A stretch of DNA of 56,453 nt from Dehalococcoidia bacterium (lineage in GTDB: Bacteria; Chloroflexota; Dehalococcoidia; Lucifugimonadales; VXLM01), in assembly GCA_009841605.1 (NCBI GenBank), contig VXLM01000018.1, forward strand, positions 1-56,453. Reading direction: 5' to 3'. The notes beneath the pieces were generated by a model. That model was not told where the DNA came from and ran no database searches. It saw only the letters and a list, made by a program, of their open reading frames with translations. Made by a program: the position numbers and the translations under genes. This document shows positions 28,591-36,857 of the stretch, piece after piece (the stretch's first letter is position 1; the number at the start of each line of letters is the position of its first letter).

Positions 28591-29415
28591 TCACCTTCGC
28601 AGCAGCAGTCCCGGCTGGCACGTGCGGCAGTAGCTCGTTATTCGCTGGTTGGCGGTAAGCTGGCTGATCGCTGCGCCGCAGCGGGGACATGGCTCTCCTC
28701 CCCTGTTGTGGACCTTCAGGAAGTCGCGTCGCTTTCGGTGGATGTCGCCACCCATGGCCTCGCGCACCTGTCCGACCGCCCCCGACATGACCTTCGCCGA
28801 AGCGTTGAGAATCCGTTGGAGGTCGTCGTCGCTCAGGTCGCGCTTCTTGCGGAACGGGTATATCTCCGCCTCCCAGAGGATCTCGTCGACGTACGCATTG
28901 CCTATGCCTGCTATTACCCTTCCCCGCGTGATGATTCCCTTGATCTCCCCGCGGAACGGCCGGAGCCGCTCCTTGAACTCCCCCAGAGAAAGAGGCTCAT
29001 CGAGCGCGTCGGGCCCCATGTCGGCGTACTGGGGTATTTGCTCCATCTGGTCGGGCGAAACGTAGTAGACGCGGCCCATCTGCCTCTCATCGATATAACG
29101 CAATTCGCTGCCGTTGGACAGCGTCAGGATGAAGCACGTCCGCTTGAAGACCCTGTCCGAGGGTCCCGACCACTGGAACCCGCCGGTGAGCATGGGGTTG
29201 ACGACGAGCAGCCTATCGCCTCTTAACGCGAGTGTCAGGAACTTGCCTGTGCGACGGATGTCCTCAATAGCGCGACCGAGAATGTCGCCCTCGAAGTCGC
29301 CCGCCATCGAGCGAAGGACACTGGGCCTCAGCACCCGCGCCGATTCGACGCTCGCGCCGACCGCGCGGTCGATGAGAAAGCCCTTGACGACCTCCAGTTC
29401 CGGGGCCTCCGGCAT
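28591..29415 (-). CDS. mutM: Formamidopyrimidine-DNA glycosylase (Fpg/MutM)
   Basis: 274 aa. The N-terminus is MPEAPELE (usually MPELPE), keeping catalytic Pro2 and Glu3. The conserved Lys appears in RRTGKFL. The helix-two-turn-helix region (IAGIGNAYVDEIL) and a C-terminal zinc finger (CPRCG and CRTC with HNRGGEP) are intact. It excises 8-oxoguanine and ring-opened purines and nicks the strand. The gene starts at ATG 29415 behind GGAGACTCC-like sequence and ends 39 nt before the cytochrome b fusion gene start. Confidence 0.92.
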   Translation of the reverse strand: MPEAPELEVVKGFLIDRAVGASVESARVLRPSVLRSMAGDFEGDILGRAIEDIRRTGKFLTLALRGDRLLVVNPMLTGGFQWSGPSDRVFKRTCFILTLSNGSELRYIDERQMGRVYYVSPDQMEQIPQYADMGPDALDEPLSLGEFKERLRPFRGEIKGIITRGRVIAGIGNAYVDEILWEAEIYPFRKKRDLSDDDLQRILNASAKVMSGAVGQVREAMGGDIHRKRRDFLKVHNRGGEPCPRCGAAISQLTANQRITSYCRTCQPGLLLRR

Positions 29416-29777
29416 CGGAGTCTCCTCCTTACGCTCTTTGGATCAGGAGTTGTCCAGTGAGCCTGCCTGCACCGGTCGTGGTGTGCCCTTCGACAGGCTC
29501 AGGACAGGCTTGTCGAACCATGAACGGTTTTGCCACGCTTTGACAGGCTTTCAAGTAACTGCTCGCGCCTACGTGGGTGCAATCACCCTCACCCTAGCCC
29601 TCTCCCACGACGGGAGAGGAGATATGCACCTCTCTGTTCGGCTGTCATATTCAAGTGAGAACGGCACTAGTTCTCGATTTTACGCGAATGCAACCCAAGA
29701 CGGGAATCCGTAGTCCCTATCGTCAGGTCTTCTGCGCTCACGTCAGTGAGCCTGCGCGATACGGGACGTGCTTGCTT
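29416..29777. other. Gap between mutM and the ECF sigma gene: repeats
   Basis: Contains a TTCGACAGGCTCAGGACAG element with an inverted partner (about 29489-29530), a CCCTCACC hairpin (29586-29622) and no gene. Downstream of it lies the sigma factor promoter. Confidence 0.7.
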
Positions 29778-29817
29778 TTGAATGCTGGGATATCATGAAT
29801 ATAGGAATTATCCCAGC
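29778..29817 (+). promoter_or_regulatory. Promoter with 9-bp inverted repeat ahead of the ECF sigma gene
   Basis: TTGAAT at 29778-29783, a 16-nt spacer and TATAGG at 29800-29805. An inverted repeat GCTGGGATA (29784-29792) and TATCCCAGC (29809-29817) with a 16-nt loop brackets the -10 and start site. It looks like an operator. No typical ECF -35 (GGAAC) is well placed, so autoregulation by the sigma is not obvious. Confidence 0.5.
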
Positions 29818-29825
29818 GAATATCT

Positions 29826-30434
29826 ATGCAGCCCGACGAACCACAGCTCGTTGATCGGAGCCGGGACGGCGACCTCTCGGCGTTCAACGCCATCGTCGAG
29901 CGGTACCAGTCGCAGGTCTACAACGTCTCCGCCCGCATACTGGGCGACCGTCACCTTGCCGAGGACGTCGCGCAGGAGACGTTCATCAAGGCGCATCGCT
30001 CCATCGACGGCTTCCGTGGCGGGAGTCTCCGTGCGTGGCTGTTGCGAATCGCATCCAATCTTAGCCTCGACGCGACGCGGTCGAGGAAGCGCCGCCCCGC
30101 AGAGTCTCTTGAGGCCGCGAACGAACGTCCCGGCTTCTCCGTCCCCTCGGGCGCACCCGGTCCCGAGCAGGAAGCCCTGCAGGGTGAGCTGCGTGAGAAG
30201 ATCCAAGACTGCATCATGTCGCTCCCCGACGACCAGCGTGCGGTCGTTGTGCTGGTCGACGTGCAGGGCCTGTCCTACGACGAGGCCGCCGAGGCAATCG
30301 GGAGCGCCGTCGGCACCGTGAAATCGAGGCTGGCGAGGGGCAGGCGGCGCTTGAGAGACGCGCTCATGGAACACCGGGAACTTTTGCCCGCTCAATTTCG
30401 TCAGATAGACAGAGGACGTACAAGCGATGGTTAG
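29826..30434 (+). CDS. ECF-type RNA polymerase sigma factor
   Basis: 202 aa. Region 2 (about 20-90) includes FNAIVERYQSQVYNV and LAEDVAQETFIKAHR; region 4 (about 130-185) includes LPDDQRAVVVLVDVQGLSYDEAAEAIG and GTVKSRLARGRRRLRD. It redirects RNA polymerase to stress- or envelope-type promoters. Its end overlaps the next gene by 8 nt, the usual arrangement for a sigma factor with its anti-sigma. No ECF extra domain is present. Confidence 0.95.
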   Translation: MQPDEPQLVDRSRDGDLSAFNAIVERYQSQVYNVSARILGDRHLAEDVAQETFIKAHRSIDGFRGGSLRAWLLRIASNLSLDATRSRKRRPAESLEAANERPGFSVPSGAPGPEQEALQGELREKIQDCIMSLPDDQRAVVVLVDVQGLSYDEAAEAIGSAVGTVKSRLARGRRRLRDALMEHRELLPAQFRQIDRGRTSDG

Positions 30435-31359
30435 GCTGTTCGGACGGGAGGACCGAAGGCGGCACAAACTCCTGTCGGCATACGTCGACGGAGAGGTGAC
30501 CGCCGAAGAGGCCCGCGAGGTCGAGGACCTCCTCGAAACCTCCGAGAACGCGCGCCGAGAGCTGGCCGAGCTCCAGGCGATGGTGGAACTCGTCCGGGGG
30601 CTGCCGGAACTGGAACCGCCACGCTCCTTCGCGCTGGACGCAGCGCCTAAGAAGCGGTGGACGCTGTGGTGGCCGTCCGTACGAACAACGGGTCTGGCAA
30701 CATCGGTCGCGGCGATGCTGCTGGTCGCATTGGTAGCAGGAGATATGTTGAACGTGTTGGAGCAAGCTCGGTTCGGAGCGGATGAATCGGGGTATGCGTC
30801 GGATGATTCGGCCTTTGCTGCCGCCGCGCCCGCTCAGGAGGCGATGGCAGGGGCAGCCATGGACACCTCCGCTTCGCCGGAACCGGAAGCCGCACTGATG
30901 AAGAGCGCTGCAGTGCAGGAAGAGTCGCCCCAGGTCCCGGCTGCACCGGCAGCGGCCGCGGCGAGGGCGGCAAAGGTCGAATCAAGCGAGGAGCCGGTGG
31001 CAGCGATGCAAATGGCGGCGACGGATGAAGCGCCGCAGGCGGATCAAGCCGGGCCCGACGAAGAACCTCAGGTTGCCATGCAGAGCGTCATGGCGGCGGA
31101 CGAACCACAGGCGGATGAAGCGGAATCGAGCGAGGAGCCGGTGGCGGTGATGCAACAAGCGGCGATGGATGACGGTGAAATCATCGAGGGAGATGCGGTT
31201 GTCGATTACTACGAAATTGACGACCACGATCCCGAGGGAATCATCTTGCCGTTGGTAGAGCTTCAGGTCGTCGTGGGCATTGTCGTCGTGGCGTTGGTCG
31301 GAGCGACGCTCGTTGCCGTCCTAAGGCGGAGGCGGTCCTTCCTCCAGCGCGAGGAATAG
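30427..31359 (+). CDS. Membrane anti-sigma-factor-like protein with Ala/Glu-rich domain
   Basis: 310 aa. The first 50 residues (HKLLSAYVDGEVTAEEAREVEDLLE) are the anti-sigma helical domain, but the His-x3-Cys-x2-Cys zinc motif is absent. Membrane segments lie at about 92-108 and 278-298, and the roughly 170 residues between are very rich in Ala, Glu, Pro and Met, with a repeated unit ESSEEPVA(A/V)MQ at about 185 and 234. The C-terminus ends in RRRRSFLQREE, so both ends should be inside and the repeat region outside. It probably holds the sigma factor of the overlapping gene; signal-dependent release is inferred. Confidence 0.8.
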   Translation: MVRLFGREDRRRHKLLSAYVDGEVTAEEAREVEDLLETSENARRELAELQAMVELVRGLPELEPPRSFALDAAPKKRWTLWWPSVRTTGLATSVAAMLLVALVAGDMLNVLEQARFGADESGYASDDSAFAAAAPAQEAMAGAAMDTSASPEPEAALMKSAAVQEESPQVPAAPAAAAARAAKVESSEEPVAAMQMAATDEAPQADQAGPDEEPQVAMQSVMAADEPQADEAESSEEPVAVMQQAAMDDGEIIEGDAVVDYYEIDDHDPEGIILPLVELQVVVGIVVVALVGATLVAVLRRRRSFLQREE

Positions 31360-31411
31360 ACACACCATAATCGAGATCGAAAGACGCAAAAAACCATAGG
31401 AGGAAGTCGAA

Positions 31412-32317
31412 ATGAACGTTTTGAAGAGCATAGTCGTGACAATCGGGATATTCGGCATCGGGATACTCGCGGTCGCGTGCGGTGGCGACGATGAGGGCTA
31501 CACGACCCTGCCCGTATCCAACGTTGCCGCGTCCACCGTCGGGGCGGGGGTGGCGAGCGCGCCGGCATCGGCGGTGAGCGTGCAAAACGCGCCCATTTCC
31601 GCGGTTGGGGGCCCCGTGGGAACGGGCACTGCGTCCCCGCCCCAGTACGCGACCGGATCGACCAATGCGGGCATCTGGGTTACCGGAACGGGAGAGATGA
31701 GCCTCACGCCCGATCTCGTGCTCGTGCGGCTCGGCGTGGAGGTCACCTCGTCCACGGTAACGGAGGCGCGCGAAGATGCCGCGGAGGCCATGGAGGCCAT
31801 CATCGAGGCCGTCAAGGAACGCGAACTCACCGACGAGGACATCCAGACGACCTCATTCAACATCTGGCCGCGCTACGAGTACCAGGAGGTCGTGAGCGAG
31901 GGCGTCACCTCGAACAAGCGTGTCCTCACCGGCTACCAGGTCAGCAACACCGCCGTCATCAAGATCCGTGACCTCGACGCGGTCGGAGAGATCATCGACG
32001 ACGTGGCGACTGCAGGCGGCGACGCGACCAGGATCAACGGCATCGACTTCTCCATCGAGGACCCGAGCGCCTACACGGCGCAGCTTCGCGAAGACGCCGT
32101 GAAGGCCGCCCTGGAGAATGCGAACCAATTCGCAACCCTCACCGGCGTGACGCTCGGCAAGCTCGTCTACGTCACGGAGGTAAGCGACGTGCCGGTCGTG
32201 CAAGACTTCTTCGCCGAGACCAGGGCCCTCGCCACGGCCTTTGCACCGACGACTCCCATCAGCGGCGGATCGCTCGACCTCACCCTGACCGTCCAAGCAG
32301 TCTTCGACATCTGGTAG
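31412..32317 (+). CDS. SIMPL-domain lipoprotein
   Basis: 301 aa, ATG after AGGAGG. Lipobox LAVACGG (Cys near 23), then a low-complexity Ala/Gly/Ser/Thr/Pro linker to about 85, then a SIMPL (DUF541) domain from IWVTGTGEMSLTPDLVLVRLGV to the end (typical TSSFNIWPRYEY and GYQVSNTAVIKIRDL). SIMPL proteins lie outside the membrane and have poorly defined roles in stress tolerance. It follows the anti-sigma gene by 52 nt, so it may belong to the sigma regulon. Confidence 0.88.
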   Translation: MNVLKSIVVTIGIFGIGILAVACGGDDEGYTTLPVSNVAASTVGAGVASAPASAVSVQNAPISAVGGPVGTGTASPPQYATGSTNAGIWVTGTGEMSLTPDLVLVRLGVEVTSSTVTEAREDAAEAMEAIIEAVKERELTDEDIQTTSFNIWPRYEYQEVVSEGVTSNKRVLTGYQVSNTAVIKIRDLDAVGEIIDDVATAGGDATRINGIDFSIEDPSAYTAQLREDAVKAALENANQFATLTGVTLGKLVYVTEVSDVPVVQDFFAETRALATAFAPTTPISGGSLDLTLTVQAVFDIW

Positions 32318-32342
32318 CAGTCCAGATCGGGGACAATTGCAA

Positions 32343-32370
32343 GGGGGCGGGTTTGAAACCCGCCCCTACC
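32343..32370. terminator. Bidirectional hairpin between convergent genes
   Basis: An almost perfect palindrome, arms GGGGCGGGTTT (32344-32354) and AAACCCGCCCC (32356-32366) around one base. It sits where the SIMPL gene (+) and the GT2 gene (-) converge, so it may terminate both. It belongs to a repeat family (cf. 2180-2214). There is no long U-tract. Confidence 0.5.
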
Positions 32371-33112
32371 TTTTCAGCCGTTTTGACGCGCTCCTCAGCC
32401 CGCCGAAGCGCAGGCGAAACAGCCCCACCATGTCGTCGTACGCCGTCTTGACGATCTTGACCCTCGTGTCGGGGTCGTCCGTCCACTTGACCGGCAGCTC
32501 GAAGATACGGTAGTCGTTCTTCTCGGCCAGAATCAGCAGCTCCGTATCGAAGAACCATCCGTTGTCGAGCACGAGGGGGGCAAGCTCTCTCGCGGCCTTC
32601 CGACTGATAGCCTTGAAGCCGCACTGCGCGTCCCGGAACCTCACGAAGAACATCGACCGGATGATGAGGTTGTAGCACCGCGATACTACCTCGCGCTTGA
32701 GCGTCCGCCCGACGACGTTCGCCCCCTTCTTGAGCCTCGAACCGATGGCAAGATCGAATCCTCCCTTTGCAAGCGAGTCGATCAGCGGCGGTATCGCCTC
32801 AAGCTCCGTCGAGAGATCGACATCCATGTAGCACAGGTAGTCGGCATCGCTAGCCAGCCAAGCCGTGCGGAGCGCCCTGCCCCGTCCGCGCTCCTCCAGC
32901 CGCAGGTACCCGACTCCCTCATACTTGTGTGATAGCTCCGCGCAGACGGCCGGAGTACGGTCGGTCGAGCCGTTGTCGGCTACGACGATGCGCCAGTCGT
33001 AGGCCTGCATGGTCTCGCCGAGGAACCCGTGAAGGCGTTCGATGCACACGGGCAGCGCGCGCTCCTCGTTCAGGACGGGAATGACAAACTCGACGGAGGG
33101 GAGAGGGGACAT
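32366..33112 (-). CDS. Family 2 glycosyltransferase, dolichyl/polyprenyl-phosphate-glucosyltransferase-like
   Basis: 248 aa. Nucleotide-sugar fold: FVIPVLNEERALP near residue 9, VVADNGSTDRTPA near 44, and DVDLSTELEAI with the DxD motif near 97. GSRLKKGAN and the later AQCGFKAISRKAA are typical of Alg5/DPM1-like enzymes. It would load a sugar onto a polyprenyl phosphate on the inner membrane face. No membrane segment is evident at the C-terminus. The substrate sugar cannot be determined. Confidence 0.88.
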   Translation of the reverse strand: MSPLPSVEFVIPVLNEERALPVCIERLHGFLGETMQAYDWRIVVADNGSTDRTPAVCAELSHKYEGVGYLRLEERGRGRALRTAWLASDADYLCYMDVDLSTELEAIPPLIDSLAKGGFDLAIGSRLKKGANVVGRTLKREVVSRCYNLIIRSMFFVRFRDAQCGFKAISRKAARELAPLVLDNGWFFDTELLILAEKNDYRIFELPVKWTDDPDTRVKIVKTAYDDMVGLFRLRFGGLRSASKRLKR

Positions 33113-33189
33113 GGTGTCGGGAGGTATTATAGCGCGTTCAAGAGGACGGTCGTTCTTCCTCGCCTTTTGTGAACTTCTGATTCCCTAGT

Positions 33190-33320
33190 CTGTCATTCCG
33201 ACCGCAGGGAGGAATCTCAGGCGCTGCACGTGGGACGAGGGCTCCGTAGGACTGCAGGACAGTCTCGAATAGCAAGGACCTTAGATTCCTCACTCCGCTA
33301 CGCTGCGTTCGGAATGACAG
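33190..33320. repeat. Long inverted-repeat element, copy 2
   Basis: Starts CTGTCATTCCGACCGCAG and GAGGAATCT, ends TTAGATTCCTCAC...TTCGGAATGACAG. 131 bp, same family as 27296-27410. It lies between the start of the GT2 gene and the end of the SGNH gene; the rest of that 253-bp gap has no gene. Confidence 0.72.
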
Positions 33321-33365
33321 TAAACTGGGTAATGTACAGGTACCTTTACTCCTGAAGGCACACCC

Positions 33366-34640
33366 TCACCCACACCTAGCATCTATCGCGTCCACGACCC
33401 TTTCCGAGACGTTCGGCGGCTCCTCCAGACACAGGTGCTCCTTGAGTCTTTCGAACAATGACTCCGCTACGATGCGATAGCCCGGCCCTGACGTATGCAC
33501 GTAGTCGATGTAGACCGGCTCCTGCACCGTGGAGAACACGTCGGCGAGGTCGTGGACGTTTGACGGCAGCGTGCCGTCTCTTCGGCGCTCACCGAGGATG
33601 TTCGACATCTCGGCGCGTGTGGCCATGATGTGCGTCATTGCGCGTCGTTCGAGGTGCTCGGCAAGGATGCGTTTCTCCGAGACGTGGAGCGGCTTGCCGT
33701 CCGTCCACAGACTGGGTTGAAGGACGAACAGGGCAGTGAAACTGAACTCGTCGCCAAGTGCCATGACAAGCTCTCGGTTCGCAAGCCAGACATCGACCGC
33801 CTGCCCACCGAGGAAGCGGAAGTTGGCATCGAGGTGCCTCGGCGTGACGTCTATGTCCGCGTCGTCCTGCCGCTGGCGAGCCGACCTCTCTCTCGCTTCC
33901 AATCTATCGAGGACGATGCGCGACGCCTTGTAGATGCCGAGCGAGCGCACGAAGTCCCGCCGACGCTCCGAGGGCACCTCGCCGAATTGGAAGCGGTCGC
34001 GGATGCGGTGGAGGCTGACGTGCGAACCCGGCACCTCCGGCCAGTTCGACGCGGCGGCAGCGTCGTTGATGCCGTCGTAGAAGACGACCACGTCCGGCCG
34101 CCTGCCCGCCTGCAGCTCGCGGTAGAGGAAGACGACCTCCTGCGTCGAGACGTAGCCGCGCTCGCCGAGGTTCTTGACCGTCGTGTCGACGCCCCACGCG
34201 TTCATCAGCCTTGCGAGATGGCTGGGGATGGTCTCGTCGTCGGGCGCGCCCTCGCCCCAGGCGGTCGATCCGCCGAACACCCATACACTCAGCGCGTCCT
34301 CGGCGTCGGAGTTGTTCGTGGTGTGGCGGAATCCCTCGAGGTCGATGTTGATGAGGTCGCCGGGGTGGTACCGCCTGTCCCAAATGGTGTACGGCTCGTA
34401 GACGATGCGCTCGGTCGCGTGGAACTCGCGGAAGAGGGTCGCCACGTCGTAGCCGGCCCCGTCGTATGCCGCCGCGAACTGCCGCTCGTCGAGAGCGCCG
34501 GACACGCTGTCGAGGACGGGAGGGTTGAAGAAGCGATGGTCGATTGCCGACGCCGCACGGCCCAGCAGATCGACGGCCACCACCACGAGGACGGTCAGTC
34601 CCAGGATGGCGAGGGCGGTCTTGAGTCGTTCCGTGTTCAC
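33366..34640 (-). CDS. Membrane-anchored SGNH/GDSL-type hydrolase
   Basis: 424 aa. An N-terminal hydrophobic helix (about 9-28) anchors or exports it. SGNH blocks: GGSTAWGEG near residue 124 (nucleophile Ser), NLGERGY near 157 (block II Gly), YDGINDA near 187 (block III Asn), and DYVHTS near 377 (Asp and His of the triad). The family removes acyl or acetyl groups from polysaccharides, lipids or peptidoglycan. It shares a strand with the GT2 gene, and both may modify a cell-envelope glycan. Confidence 0.82.
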   Translation of the reverse strand: MNTERLKTALAILGLTVLVVVAVDLLGRAASAIDHRFFNPPVLDSVSGALDERQFAAAYDGAGYDVATLFREFHATERIVYEPYTIWDRRYHPGDLINIDLEGFRHTTNNSDAEDALSVWVFGGSTAWGEGAPDDETIPSHLARLMNAWGVDTTVKNLGERGYVSTQEVVFLYRELQAGRRPDVVVFYDGINDAAAASNWPEVPGSHVSLHRIRDRFQFGEVPSERRRDFVRSLGIYKASRIVLDRLEARERSARQRQDDADIDVTPRHLDANFRFLGGQAVDVWLANRELVMALGDEFSFTALFVLQPSLWTDGKPLHVSEKRILAEHLERRAMTHIMATRAEMSNILGERRRDGTLPSNVHDLADVFSTVQEPVYIDYVHTSGPGYRIVAESLFERLKEHLCLEEPPNVSERVVDAIDARCG

Positions 34641-34739
34641 GGCTCCGGTTGGGTCGCGCCAAATGATCGAGGGCGGGGGTTTTCCTAGAATGCGGTCTTA
34701 TGCCACGCCATTCGCTAGCCTTTCGCGCAGGCTAACCGT

Positions 34740-34768
34740 TTGCAGTCGTTCCTCGTTTACTGTATATG
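34740..34768 (+). promoter_or_regulatory. Promoter of the MoxR-Bat operon
   Basis: TTGCAG at 34740-34745, a 17-nt spacer and TATATG at 34763-34768, predicted start near 34775, leader about 64 nt. A small inverted repeat, TAGCCT and AGGCTA, lies just upstream (about 34715-34733). Confidence 0.6.
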
Positions 34769-34838
34769 AACGACGGGGGCTGCGCATGTCACGCGCCGCG
34801 CGCCGTCTCACAACTTGTCACAGGAGTTTCCAGCAGCC

Positions 34839-35834
34839 ATGATGGACCTTGCGGGCGTACGCCAGATAAACGAGATGGTGGAGAAGGAGGCTCCGTTCGT
34901 CCACGATCTCGTAACGGAGATCCGGAAGACGATCATCGGCCAGGACCGGCTCGTCGAACGGGCCTTGGTCGGCCTGCTGGCCGACGGGCACATCCTGCTG
35001 GAGGGCGTGCCGGGCTTGGCCAAGACGCTCCTGGTCAAGACCATCGGCGAAGCGATCCACGCGGGATTCTCGCGCATCCAGTTCACCCCCGATCTCCTGC
35101 CAGGCGACCTGATAGGGACGCAGATATACAATCCCCGCACGAGCGAGTTCAGTGTACGCAAGGGGCCGATCTTCGCCAACCTGATCCTCGCCGACGAGGT
35201 GAACCGCGCGCCCGCCAAGGTGCAGAGCGCGCTGCTGGAGGCGATGCAGGAGAACCAGGTCACCATAGGCGACCAGACGTACCCCATCGAGGCGCCTTTC
35301 CTCGTTCTCGCGACACAGAACCCCATCGAGCAGGAGGGCACGTACCCCCTGCCGGAGGCGCAGGTCGACCGCTTCATGCTGAAGGTCATCGTCGAATACC
35401 CGGAGCGCTCCGAAGAGCGGGAGATCATCGAGCGGATCACGGCGGGGCCGCTGCCGGAGGTGAAGCCGGTCATCGACCCGCAGTACATCCTGAACGCGCG
35501 GGAGATCGTGCGGCAGGTCTACGTCGACGAGAAGGTCAAGGACTACGTGCTCGACCTCGTGATCGCCACGCGAGACCCGGGCATAGCCGGACTGGACGAG
35601 TTGAAGAACATGATCTCCTACGGCGCTTCGCCCCGCGCGGGCATCTTCCTGATCTCGGCGGCGAGGGCGCACGCGTTCCTCAAGGGTCGCGGCTACGTCA
35701 CGCCCGACGACGTCAAGCAGCTTGCGCCGGACATCCTCAGGCACCGCGTCATCACGACCTTCGAGGCCGAGGCACAAGAGGTCACGTCCGCCGAGATCGT
35801 GCAGCGCATCCTCGACAACCTCGAAGTGCCGTAA
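34839..35834 (+). CDS. MoxR-type AAA ATPase of the Bat operon
   Basis: 331 aa from ATG 34839 (CAGGAG upstream; TTG 34815 is an alternative). Walker A GVPGLAKT near 55, Walker B LILADEVNRAP near 118, sensor ATQNPIEQEGTYPLPEAQ and the lid domain follow. MoxR ATPases chaperone or activate protein complexes together with VWA partners. The operon that follows supplies a DUF58 protein and two VWA proteins. First gene of the set and better conserved than the CoxD-like copy at 12974. Confidence 0.94.
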   Translation: MMDLAGVRQINEMVEKEAPFVHDLVTEIRKTIIGQDRLVERALVGLLADGHILLEGVPGLAKTLLVKTIGEAIHAGFSRIQFTPDLLPGDLIGTQIYNPRTSEFSVRKGPIFANLILADEVNRAPAKVQSALLEAMQENQVTIGDQTYPIEAPFLVLATQNPIEQEGTYPLPEAQVDRFMLKVIVEYPERSEEREIIERITAGPLPEVKPVIDPQYILNAREIVRQVYVDEKVKDYVLDLVIATRDPGIAGLDELKNMISYGASPRAGIFLISAARAHAFLKGRGYVTPDDVKQLAPDILRHRVITTFEAEAQEVTSAEIVQRILDNLEVP

Positions 35835-35843
35835 GTCCCGAAA

Positions 35844-35880
35844 CCCTCACCCCAACCCTCTCCCACGACGGGAGAGGGGG
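35844..35880 (+). repeat. CCCTCACC hairpin repeat inside the Bat operon
   Basis: Stem CCCTCTCCC with GGGAGAGGG around ACGAC, located between the MoxR and DUF58 genes. It is the only copy lying inside an operon and could attenuate or stabilise part of the transcript. Confidence 0.72.
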
Positions 35881-35961
35881 TAAGGCAAGAGTCTGGGAAG
35901 GCTGGAATCCGGAGATTTCGCACAGCGAGATTACGATGAAAACACGAAGAACCCCAACGAC

Positions 35962-36855
35962 ATGCTAACCAACGACCTCATCGCCAAGATCCGGCGAATC
36001 GAGATCACGACGCGGAAGCTCGTCAACGACAGTTTCGCGGGCGAGTACCACTCGGTGTTCAAGGGCCGGGGCATGGAGTTCGTCGAGGTGCGGCAGTACC
36101 ACCCCGGCGACGACGTGCGCACGATAGACTGGAACGTCACGGCCCGCACGGGAGAGCCTCACGTCAAGAGCTACGCCGAGGAGCGGGAGCTTACGGTCAT
36201 GCTGGTTGTCGACGCGAGCCGCTCCGGAGAGTTCGGTACCCGAAACCGCTTCAAGCGCGAGCTCGCCGCCGAGCTTGCCGCGGTCATGTCGTTTGCGGCC
36301 ACGACGAACAATGACAAGGTCGGTCTGCTGATCTTCACCGACAGGGTGGAGCTCCTCATTCCGCCGCGCAAGGGACGGAGCCACGTCCTCCGCATGGTGC
36401 GCGACCTGTTGGTGTTCGAGCCTGAGGGAACGGGCACCGACATCCGGCTGGCCCTTGATACGATCAACGTGCTGCTCAAGCGGCGGAGCATCGTGTTCGT
36501 CATCTCCGACTTCCTCGCGGAACCGGACTCGTACCGGCAGGCCCTCTTCGCCACGAGCCGCCGCCACGACGTGGTGGCGTTTGATCTCGACGACCCAATG
36601 GAGCGCGAGATAGCCGACGTGGGCATCATCGCGCTGGAGGATGCCGAGACCGGGCAGATCCGCTGGGTGGATACGAGCAGCTCGGCGTGGAGACGGACGT
36701 TCTCCGAGAAGGTGGCGCGCTTCGTCGAGGAGAAACGCGAGGTCTTTTCCTCGGCGGCAGTCGACCGCGTGAACGTAACCACGGACAGGGACTACGTAGC
36801 CGAGGTGGCCTCGTTCTTCAAGAACCGGCTCCGACGGCTGGCGCAGGGAGTGTAG
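35962..36855 (+). CDS. DUF58 domain protein (VWA-like)
   Basis: 297 aa. The DUF58 signature is present: GRGMEFVEVRQYHPGDD and RTIDWNVTARTG near residue 36-62, then a VWA-like region with VVDASRSGEFG (near 82) and VFVISDFL (near 180). DUF58 proteins are always linked to MoxR ATPases and are thought to be their substrates or adaptors. The gene lies 127 nt after MoxR, the gap being a hairpin repeat, and is followed after 2 nt by the next gene. Confidence 0.92.
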   Translation: MLTNDLIAKIRRIEITTRKLVNDSFAGEYHSVFKGRGMEFVEVRQYHPGDDVRTIDWNVTARTGEPHVKSYAEERELTVMLVVDASRSGEFGTRNRFKRELAAELAAVMSFAATTNNDKVGLLIFTDRVELLIPPRKGRSHVLRMVRDLLVFEPEGTGTDIRLALDTINVLLKRRSIVFVISDFLAEPDSYRQALFATSRRHDVVAFDLDDPMEREIADVGIIALEDAETGQIRWVDTSSSAWRRTFSEKVARFVEEKREVFSSAAVDRVNVTTDRDYVAEVASFFKNRLRRLAQGV

Positions 36856-36857
36856 GC

